Part shown: positions 1-6,700 of the stretch, piece by piece
Layout of the letters: every line of letters starts with the position of its first letter
Numbering within the stretch: the first letter of the stretch is position 1
Assembly (NCBI RefSeq): GCF_958350005.1
Contig: NZ_CATWFF010000050.1
Location: 1 to 12,148, forward strand
Source: an uncultured Megasphaera sp.
GTDB lineage: Bacteria; Bacillota; Negativicutes; Veillonellales; Megasphaeraceae
Length of the DNA stretch: 12,148 bases
Direction: 5' to 3'
Position numbers and translations under genes: made by a program
Notes under the pieces: generated by a model
Told to the model about the DNA's origin: nothing
Database searches by the model: none
Seen by the model: only the letters and a program-made list of their open reading frames with translations

Positions 1-36
1 GTGCAATAACATATTATAATATGTAATATAAAGAAA

Positions 37-79
37 GGGTACCAAGCTGATGCAGATTAGCTCGGTGCCCTCTTTTTTT
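37..79 (+). terminator. Intrinsic terminator, plus strand (possibly bidirectional)
   Basis: A 12-bp stem with one A-C mismatch (37-48 with 59-70) has a 10-nt loop and is followed by a T-rich run (71-79). It would end a plus-strand transcript entering from outside the window. Read on the minus strand, the stem is followed by a shorter T-rich tract (TTTCTTT), so it could also stop read-through from lexA. Confidence 0.75.
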
Positions 80-166
80 ATGCAACTTTGGGGAAAATAT
101 AAGAAAAGTATGTTCGATGGAAAATAAGTCCGTTCTTTTCTGTCGTAGCGGATTCCACCAACACAT

Positions 167-211
167 ATATACCCGAACAGTGCAGTTGCGCCTGTTCGGG
201 TATATTTTTTT
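167..211 (+). terminator. Strong intrinsic terminator, plus strand
   Basis: A perfect 14-bp stem (167-180 with 192-205) closes an 11-nt loop and runs into seven T residues (205-211). This is a textbook plus-strand intrinsic terminator. The minus-strand side lacks a good T run. No plus-strand coding gene is visible just upstream, so its transcript is either a small RNA from the 80-166 segment or read-through past the first terminator. Confidence 0.75.
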
Positions 212-266
212 GCCGACTTCCAGGACCGTGTCCATCGTATCCCGATTGAAAGAGGACAGAGCAGTC

Positions 267-301
267 AAAAAACCGCTTCATCCATGAGGATGAGCGGTTT
301 T
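267..301 (-). terminator. lexA terminator
   Basis: A 14-bp stem with a single bulged T (269-283 with 288-301) has an ATGA tetraloop. On the minus strand it ends in six T residues (complement of 267-272). It lies about 20 nt past the lexA stop codon, as expected for the terminator of that gene. The A/T-rich flanks may make it work in both directions. Confidence 0.85.
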
Positions 302-320
302 CGTATGTTCTGTATAGTTT

Positions 321-938
321 TTAGTAACGGCGAAGAAGTCCTGTTACTTTGCCAAGAATCTGACAGTTTTTCGTATAAATCGGTTCGTAGTCGTCGTTTT
401 CCGGCTGCAGGCGAATGCGGTCCCGTTCCAGGTAATACCGTTTCACTGTCGCTTCATCTTCCAGCATGGCTACGACGATTTCTCCGTTTTCCGCTGTTGA
501 CTGCTGGCGGACGATGAGAATATCTCCTTCCAGAATGCCGGCGTTTTTCATGCTGTCGCCCTTTACAGTCAGCATAAAGCTGTCGTCATTGCCGACGAAG
601 TCAGCGGCGAAGGGATAGACATCTTCTACGCATTCTTCGGCGAGAATCGGTGCTCCTGCCCGCACCTGGCCGACTAAGGGCAGGGGAACGATCTTTTTAG
701 ACCGCCACGATCCTTCGTCTAATAATTCAATCGTCCGGTTTTTGGCCGGGTCACGGCGAATAAAACCCTGTTCTTCCAGGCGGTTTAAATATCCGTGGAC
801 CGTAGAGGTCGAACTAAGGCCGACGTGTTTGCATATTTCCCGTACCGATGGGGGATAGCCGAAGGTATGAACACATTCGCGGATATATTCTAAGATCTGT
901 TTCTGCCTGGTGGTCAGTACTTTTTCATTTACTAACAT
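321..938 (-). CDS. lexA: LexA, SOS-response repressor and self-cleaving protease
   Basis: LexA represses DNA-damage genes. RecA on single-stranded DNA stimulates it to cut itself, which releases the SOS regulon. Numbered from the chosen start (205 aa), the N-terminal winged helix covers about residues 5-65, with the typical PPSVREI and STVHGYLNRLEEQG stretches. The cleavage site is Ala94-Gly95 in VRAGAP. The catalytic serine is Ser129 in KGDSM and the lysine is Lys166 in ATVKR. Length is normal for the family. An in-frame ATG lies 15 nt further upstream (953). I prefer 938 because GGAG (948-951) sits 9 nt before it, while the 953 start has no ribosome binding site and would leave almost no leader after the predicted promoter. 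The gene is monocistronic, with its own promoter and terminator. The function is secure and the start is less so. Confidence 0.95.
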   Translation of the reverse strand: MLVNEKVLTTRQKQILEYIRECVHTFGYPPSVREICKHVGLSSTSTVHGYLNRLEEQGFIRRDPAKNRTIELLDEGSWRSKKIVPLPLVGQVRAGAPILAEECVEDVYPFAADFVGNDDSFMLTVKGDSMKNAGILEGDILIVRQQSTAENGEIVVAMLEDEATVKRYYLERDRIRLQPENDDYEPIYTKNCQILGKVTGLLRRY

Positions 939-967
939 CTGCATCAACTCCATACATATTTAATTTT

Positions 968-996
968 ATTATATCGTGAATATACCGTATATGCAA
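968..996 (-). promoter_or_regulatory. lexA promoter
   Basis: On the minus strand, TTGCAT (991-996), a 17-nt spacer and a perfect TATAAT (968-973) form a strong sigma-A-type promoter. Transcription would start near 961. The spacer contains a 6-1-6 inverted repeat (ATATAC-C-GTATAT, 980-992), which could be a repressor site or may simply be AT-rich palindromy. Confidence 0.7.
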
Positions 997-1004
997 GGAA
1001 GGAA

Positions 1005-1035
1005 GCGAACAAATTATCTTGCGAACAGATGAACT
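1005..1035. promoter_or_regulatory. Repeated SOS-box-like half sites upstream of lexA
   Basis: Two direct GCGAAC copies (1005-1010 and 1021-1026) are followed by a third GAAC (1031-1034). Each CGAAC start matches the left half of the Gram-positive LexA box (CGAAC-N4-GTTCG), and each full 14-mer matches about 11 of 14 positions of the degenerate consensus. The right half (GTTC) is poorly kept in both. They lie just upstream of the lexA -35 box. Autoregulation by LexA is the expected role, but these are imperfect sites and binding is inferred. Confidence 0.35.
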
Positions 1036-1077
1036 GCAGGTGCTGCAGAAGGGAAAACAGACTGGCCGGAGGAATAC

Positions 1078-1110
1078 AAAAAGAGCATGGCAGCGCAAAC
1101 TGCCATGCTC
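1078..1110 (-). terminator. purC terminator
   Basis: A perfect 11-bp GC-rich stem (1083-1093 with 1100-1110) with a 6-nt loop is followed on the minus strand by five T residues (complement of 1078-1082). It begins about 20 nt past the purC stop codon and separates purC from lexA. Confidence 0.9.
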
Positions 1111-1128
1111 CTCATAGTATGCTGTCTC

Positions 1129-2004
1129 TTAGGCCGTAAAGGGTTTGCCTGTCAGCATTTCATAGGCTTCTTTGTATTTTTCAATGGTCTTGTCAATGAC
1201 ATCCTGCGGCAGGAGATAGTCGCTGTCCGGATGGGCTTTGAGCCAGTTGCGGACAAACTGTTTGTCATAGGACGGCTGAGACTGGCCGGCTTTATAGCCT
1301 TCCAGCGGCCAGAACCGGGAGCTGTCCGGCGTCAGCATTTCGTCGCCGAGAATAATGTTGCCCTGTTCATCCAGGCCGAATTCAAACTTCGTATCAGCAA
1401 TGATGATGCCGCGGGATAATGCGTAGTCTGCACATTTTTTATAAAGCGCAAGGGTGTAATCGCGAATCTTTTCTGCATATTCCATGCCTTTGCCCGGGAA
1501 GGTTTTGTCCAGTACGGCAGCTCCTTCTTCGAGGGATACATTTTCATCGTGATCGCCTAATTCTGCCTTGGTGCTGGGCGTGAAGATCGGTTCAGGCAGT
1601 TTTTCCGATTCCTGGAGACCTGCAGGAAGAGAAATACCGCATATAGTGCCGTTTTTCTTATAGCTTTCCCAGCCGCTGCCTGTAATGTAGCCGCGTACGA
1701 TACATTCCATGGGAATCATAGTCAGCTTTTTGCATTTCATGCTGTTGCCAATGAACTGAGGCTGCTGGAAAAATTCCGGCATGTCAGCATTATCCACGGA
1801 AATCATGTGATTGGGAATAATATCCTTCGTAAAATCAAACCAGAATCTGGACATTTGCGTCAAAATAGCGCCTTTTTTGGTGATCTTGTTCTTCAGAATA
1901 TGGTCAAATGCAGAAATACGGTCTGTTGCGACCATGATGATGCTGTCGCCGGCATCATATACTTCGCGGACTTTACCTGATTTGAACGGTTTGAATTCTT
2001 TCAT
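1129..2004 (-). CDS. purC: Phosphoribosylaminoimidazole-succinocarboxamide synthase (SAICAR synthetase)
   Basis: PurC is a cytosolic enzyme of de novo purine synthesis. It joins aspartate to CAIR using ATP, giving SAICAR. The family is recognised from the N-terminal KSGKVREVYDAGD nucleotide-binding strand region (residues 8-20), the substrate-site stretch PMECIVRGYITGSGWESY (98-115), the KAELGDHDENVS region (146-157) and the IIADTKFEFG signature (201-210). At 291 aa it is the longer form of the enzyme, rather than the form of about 240 aa found in Escherichia coli and Bacillus. GGAGG (2012-2016) lies 7 nt before the ATG, which fixes the start. Other pur genes are absent from the window. The gene follows ppx by 85 nt without a visible terminator, so co-transcription is possible alongside its own candidate promoter. 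Confidence 0.96.
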   Translation of the reverse strand: MKEFKPFKSGKVREVYDAGDSIIMVATDRISAFDHILKNKITKKGAILTQMSRFWFDFTKDIIPNHMISVDNADMPEFFQQPQFIGNSMKCKKLTMIPMECIVRGYITGSGWESYKKNGTICGISLPAGLQESEKLPEPIFTPSTKAELGDHDENVSLEEGAAVLDKTFPGKGMEYAEKIRDYTLALYKKCADYALSRGIIIADTKFEFGLDEQGNIILGDEMLTPDSSRFWPLEGYKAGQSQPSYDKQFVRNWLKAHPDSDYLLPQDVIDKTIEKYKEAYEMLTGKPFTA

Positions 2005-2042
2005 CTTCGGGCCTCCAACTATACTAACAATATATTTTTTTA

Positions 2043-2080
2043 ATGATACTTATCATATCACAAAATGACAGTGTAGGGAA
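2043..2080 (-). promoter_or_regulatory. Candidate purC promoter with overlapping inverted repeat
   Basis: On the minus strand a TG-extended -10, TATGAT (2052-2057), lies 17 nt from a weak -35, TTCCCT (2075-2080). A 6-2-6 inverted repeat, ATGATA-CT-TATCAT (2043-2056), overlaps the -10 and the expected start-site side, where a repressor could act. No purine riboswitch is visible. The leader of about 40 nt is mostly A/T. Confidence 0.35.
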
Positions 2081-2089
2081 TAGGCTGGC

Positions 2090-3622
2090 TTATTTCCAGA
2101 CGAGGAGCAGCGTAATGCCAAATTCCTTCTTGAACTGCTTGGTAAGCTGTTTCATTTCATAGTCTGCCGCATTATACGTAGCGCCGGCATGGGTCGTAAT
2201 GACCAGAACAGCGACGTTTTCGGCAAAAGTGACGTGAATGTCCTTGACTATCTGTTCATACGTCAGGTCAGACGCTTCGGCCAGAGCCAGGAAGGTCGAT
2301 AATTTCCGGATCATGATCCAGTCTTCTTCTGTAGCCATATTGGCGTAGCGATAAGCCCGAATCGTCTTGCGGCTAATGCCGTGATGGAATCCGGCAATAA
2401 AGCCGGCAATGAGCTGTTCACGGTGGGTCAGGCCATACAGCGGGGCATGGCCGATCATGAAGGCAGAATGACGGGCATGATCGTAGAAATTGATGATTTT
2501 TCCCACGTCATGCAGCCGGGCTGCTGTGAGGAGAAGCAGTTTTTCCCGTTCGCCGTAGCCGTGGAGAAACTGAAACTGATCGAATAAGAGCCCTGTCAGA
2601 CGGGTTACCTGCTGAACATGAGCTGCGTTTACTACGCCGCCTAAGGTGCCGATAAAGTTTTTTACGCTGAAATCCAGAATATCGTCGAAACGGGGTTTGG
2701 CCAGATGGCAGTACTGGGCATAGTACTCGAAAAACAGCCCTTCCCGGAGGCCGCAGCCGCTGACGACCAGGGACTGACTGCCTACGACGTCAAAAATCGT
2801 CTTGATGACGGCAGCGCCGGCGACGATGAGGTCGGTCCGCTCGCTCGACAGTCCTGCTATTTTGCGGCGATTGGCACTGGTACGGGTTGTAATCTGGTCG
2901 TATAAATACTCAAAATTTTCCAGATGGAGAATATAATTGTGAATTTTAGCCATTTCATAATTCGTGGCCCGCTGATCCATTTTGGCAAAGTTTCTGGCTG
3001 TTCCGCCAATGCCTACTAAGGGGAGATTCGTATCTTTCAGCCAGTCAACGGCAGATATTTTTTTGCGGATATATTTCAGGCAGTCCTGCAGTTTTTCCGG
3101 ATCAATCGTACTGCCTAAAGAGAATTTTTCTGTCATCGTGACAGCTCCCAGCGGGATGGAAACAGAATGAACCGGCTCGCCGTCATGGACCAGCGTAAAT
3201 TCCACGCTGGCACCGCCCAGGTCAAAAATGAGGAAGTTATCCAGCGCAATCGTGTTGATGACGCCCAGATACCCCAGGTAAGCTTCCCGTTCCCCTGTAA
3301 TGACCGTCATGGTAATGCCCGTTTCGGCATAAATACGCTTCAGAAAGGCATCGCCGTTGCCGGCACTGCGTACAGCCGCTGTGGCGACGGCAATACAGTT
3401 GGTAATATCCATGACTTCCATAATATGTTTATATACTTTCAGGCAGGTCAGAGCCCGCTGCATTCCATCTTCGCCGAGTTCCCCGGTCTGATTCAGTCCC
3501 TGTCCCAGGCGAATCGATTCTTTTTCCTGGTATGACAGAGAATACGACTTGTTGTCTGCAATCTGCAGGACGACAAAGCGAATGGAGTTGGAACCCATAT
3601 CGATAATGGCTAATTTTTCCAT
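2090..3622 (-). CDS. Ppx/GppA phosphatase fused to an HD domain
   Basis: This is an exopolyphosphatase / guanosine-pentaphosphatase family enzyme of the sugar kinase-Hsp70-actin fold. Members degrade inorganic polyphosphate and/or pppGpp and so link phosphate stores to the stringent response. Phosphate-binding motif 1 is IDMGSNSIRF (residues 7-16) and motif 2 is FDLGGASVEF (133-142). The acidic catalytic residue expected in this region is probably Glu111 in ITGERE. The ASKHA part spans about residues 1-300. A C-terminal HD-type domain follows (about 320-490), with RLHDVGK (369-375) and GFHHG (411-415). This is the two-part layout of full-length Ppx/GppA proteins. GAGG (3629-3632) lies 6 nt before the ATG. 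Sequence alone does not tell exopolyphosphatase from pppGpp hydrolase, so I give no symbol. The gene lies 94 nt downstream of jetC on the same strand. Confidence 0.9.
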   Translation of the reverse strand: MEKLAIIDMGSNSIRFVVLQIADNKSYSLSYQEKESIRLGQGLNQTGELGEDGMQRALTCLKVYKHIMEVMDITNCIAVATAAVRSAGNGDAFLKRIYAETGITMTVITGEREAYLGYLGVINTIALDNFLIFDLGGASVEFTLVHDGEPVHSVSIPLGAVTMTEKFSLGSTIDPEKLQDCLKYIRKKISAVDWLKDTNLPLVGIGGTARNFAKMDQRATNYEMAKIHNYILHLENFEYLYDQITTRTSANRRKIAGLSSERTDLIVAGAAVIKTIFDVVGSQSLVVSGCGLREGLFFEYYAQYCHLAKPRFDDILDFSVKNFIGTLGGVVNAAHVQQVTRLTGLLFDQFQFLHGYGEREKLLLLTAARLHDVGKIINFYDHARHSAFMIGHAPLYGLTHREQLIAGFIAGFHHGISRKTIRAYRYANMATEEDWIMIRKLSTFLALAEASDLTYEQIVKDIHVTFAENVAVLVITTHAGATYNAADYEMKQLTKQFKKEFGITLLLVWK

Positions 3623-3664
3623 CGTATACCTCGTTTCTGTCCATAATAGTATTGTACAACGCTT

Positions 3665-3693
3665 ATTATACTACAGGATGGGAGCAGGGAAAA
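3665..3693 (-). promoter_or_regulatory. Candidate promoter of the ppx/gppA gene
   Basis: In the 94-nt gap after jetC, the minus strand shows a perfect TATAAT (3665-3670), a 17-nt spacer and a weak -35, TTTTCC (3688-3693). Transcription would start near 3657, about 35 nt before the ATG. No hairpin with a T run is visible between jetC and this promoter, so read-through from the Jet operon is also possible. Confidence 0.4.
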
Positions 3694-3716
3694 CCTGTTA
3701 TGACAAATGGAAGCCA

Positions 3717-6700
3717 TTAAAACAGGCCAATTTCTTCATAATCCGTGAGACGTTCTATGCGCTGCGGCTGTTCGTCTTCAAAAAATGCCGCTGTAATCTG
3801 TTTTTCCGGTACCAGAACCTGTTCGCTTGTGCCGGCAATATGTGCCAGGCGGCAGCTGTACACGACGGGGAAATAATTGCGAATGAATGTACCGTCTTCA
3901 TGTGCCGTCAGCGCAAGAATCTGAAATCCCAGCTGCTGGGCAATGAAGAAAACGGGATTTAATACATGTTCGCTGGAGGCCTTGCCAAAGGGATTATCGG
4001 CAATGACGACACGGGTATTATACTTGGCCTTGGTCAGGATACACCGCTTTTCTGCCAGATACTTCAGGCATCCTAAAAACAGCGCCATGTTTTTACTCCA
4101 CATTTCGCCGCCAGACCAGCGATTGGACTCTTCCCAGCCGTAGGGGCGTTCGGAAAATTCCTGGGAACTCGTTGCTTTGCGGCATTTGACCTTGATGGAG
4201 TTGATGCCGAGAACCTGTATGAGGAGCTGCTGTGTGCGCAGGCGTTTTTCCAGTATGGCCCGTATTTTTTCCGGATCTTCCCGTCCCGATTCATCTTTGC
4301 AGTCATCTCCGTCCAGACGTTTGGATGTATCTTCCAGGTACGAACGAATGACGGTGCTGGCCTGAGCATCCTGCCACTGCGGCAGATGAATGGTAATCAT
4401 CGTTTTGCTGCCCCGGTCAGTAGAAATCCGTGTTTTGTCAGCAATGCTGGTCAGACCGGCACATACTTCACGCAAATACATGGTCATATGAGTGATCATG
4501 TGTTCAATATGTTCGGCATGCTGCACCCGTTCTTCCTGAGACAGGCGGATCGTCTTGGCAATGGTTTCTTTCATGGCTGTATTCCAGCTGGCATAGTCGG
4601 CATAAGATGTTTTGGCGCGAATGCCGTCGATAATACGGCGCCGCATTTTTTCAAATTCCAGGTGGGCATTACAGTATCGGATAAATCGTTCCTTCTCCGC
4701 GTCTGCCTGGGCTCTTGCCGCGTCTGCCTGCGTCAGTGCTTCTTCTGCCTTGGCAAGAATCGGCGGAGCGGCCTTTTGAAAGACTTCGGCAGCGTCTGTC
4801 TGCCACGCTACTGGAACCATGGCTGCCGGGACCGTGTCCAGGGTAAACTGCAGGCGGACATTGTGCTGTTCCAGGCGGTGCAGCAGCGTCGTAAAGGCGT
4901 CCTTCTGTCGGGCATTTTCTTCCATGGCGGCATGGCACTGGTCACCTGCCTGAGCGACGGATATCCGCTGTTTTTCCAGGTCCTGCCGATGGGCTGCTAA
5001 ATTGCCGGTAAAGGAGATCAATTCCTCGTATGCTCCATAATAAGAATCTTCTGCTTCCTGCCGCCGTCCTGTGACCTGGGCATAGTCCTGACGGGCCCTG
5101 GCGGCTGCGGCGTCACTGGCAGTGACGGCCTGCTGCTGTGCCTGCCGCTGCTGGAGGAGAGCTGTTTCGCGGCTTTGTCCATCTGGCGGATAGATGCGGG
5201 TTTTGTCAATGACCGTTTCCGCCATGGAGAGACATTTCTGCTGCTCCTCTGTAAGGCGGGTAATTTCCTGGCAGGCGTGGTGCAGCTCACTTTCCAGGCG
5301 GCCCCTGTTTTCCGAGGTTCCTTCCAGCTGGCTGAGGATACGGCGCCGCTTATCAGCCAGCGTATCGTACGTGTCTTCTGTCTGCAGCAGGGGAGCAGAC
5401 TGGACATCAGCCGCATAGGGCCTGCTTTTCAATTCCTGGCGCTGACTGTTCAGGGTGGCCAGCTGATCGCGGATCTGGTCCCGCTGGGCAGTGCTCCGGG
5501 AGCGTTCTGCCCGTAAGGTATGGAGTGTTTCGGCTGTTTCTGTCCGTTTCTTTTGCAGGCCTTCCTGTTCGTTTAAAACGGCCTGATGCCGGCTGCGCAG
5601 TTCTTCATAGGTCGCTGCCTGGTTCAGTTTGTTCGTCAGATCGGCCAGGCGGTCTTTGACTGCGTAGGCGTGATGGTTGGCCATATCCAGGTTTTTCTGA
5701 CACAGGGAGATGTCTGCCTCTGTTTTGGACAGCTCCGTTGTTTTGGCCTCCAGCGTCGATGCCAATGTATTGCGGCTGGCCTGGAGATCCTGATATTCGC
5801 TGAACGGAACGTGCTGAATAAAGGCGATCAGATCAGAACGGAGCTGTCGCAATTCCTGCAGTTCCTGGCGGCGGGCATGTAATTTTTCATCCCAGTGACG
5901 AGCCTGATTGGTCAGTTCTTCCTTCCAGCGGGAAAATTCTTCCGGTATGAGGTGATGCCAGAATGCAGGGATTACCTGACGGGCCTGGACTTTCTGGCCT
6001 TCGCCGCTGATATAGGCGCGGATTTCCTGCTCTGTTGCCAGGAAGACAGGCTGCGTCAGTTCTGCGGAAATATGGTTCAGCCGGTCCCACAGGGAAGGAA
6101 TATCTGCAGCCGTCGTGATGACTGCAGAAGCCCAGTAGGGATAGGCTGCATACAGCGCATCTGCTGTATATCCTTCCTGACAATACAGACGGAACAGATC
6201 GGCACCACTTTGCAGATAGACAAAATCTCCTTTCCACAAGGCGATTTTTGCTTCTAACAGGGGATCGGCCGAAAAGCGATCCAGCGGTTCATAGGCATCG
6301 AGAAAGCGATGGGCCTGCCGGGAGGAACGGACAAGGGCATCCTCTTCGTGCTCTGCTGTAATGACGGCGTCGCCGAGGGTATTGGTAAGCCGTTCGGCGC
6401 TGCCGTATAAGCCTGCTGTGTCGGCAGCAATATTGGCACACGATGCATAGGCACTCAGACGCCGTATCAGTCCGGCAGCATCCTTCGTTATCTGTGCAAG
6501 CTCTATGTCCAGCTCATGCAAATCCCGGCGGGCATCCTCAATAGCCTTGCGGCATACAGGAACAGAGGCAGTCAGTTTGTCTTTTTCCACCGTGTAGAAA
6601 CGAATATTCTTCTCGTAGCCGTCCCGTTCGGCTGCGGCTGTCTGCAGATCCTGCTTCCAGGCAGCAATCTGTGCAGCCGGATCGCAGTGCATGGAGTCGG

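Larger units (their letters stand above)
1..320. other. Noncoding region left of lexA, rich in hairpins
   Basis: I see no convincing gene in this stretch. The open frames here lack ribosome binding sites, run through strong hairpins and resemble nothing I recognise. It holds three intrinsic-terminator hairpins, listed separately, separated by short AT-rich spacers. A -10-like TATAAT lies near position 14-19, just before the first hairpin, but no -35 can be judged at the window edge. The segment 80-166 between the first two hairpins could be part of a short plus-strand RNA ending at the second hairpin. That is only a possibility, because it matches no RNA family I can name. Confidence 0.5.

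Noticed and set aside
1..30. TATAAT promoter at the left edge
   Set aside because: No -35 can be assessed at the window edge, and the site is followed at once by a terminator. It is more likely AT-rich sequence after an upstream gene.
14..281. Minus-strand open frames of 67-84 codons left of lexA
   Set aside because: They read through all or most of two or three terminator hairpins, have no good ribosome binding site, and their translations show no recognisable features.
1087..1419. Plus-strand open frame opposite the end of purC
   Set aside because: It starts inside the purC terminator hairpin and is antisense to the conserved PurC C-terminus, with no ribosome binding site.
4386..5000. Plus-strand open frame of 204 codons opposite the jetC coiled coil
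   Set aside because: It is antisense to the repetitive heptad-coding part of jetC and has no recognisable domain. Such frames are common opposite GC-biased coiled-coil genes.
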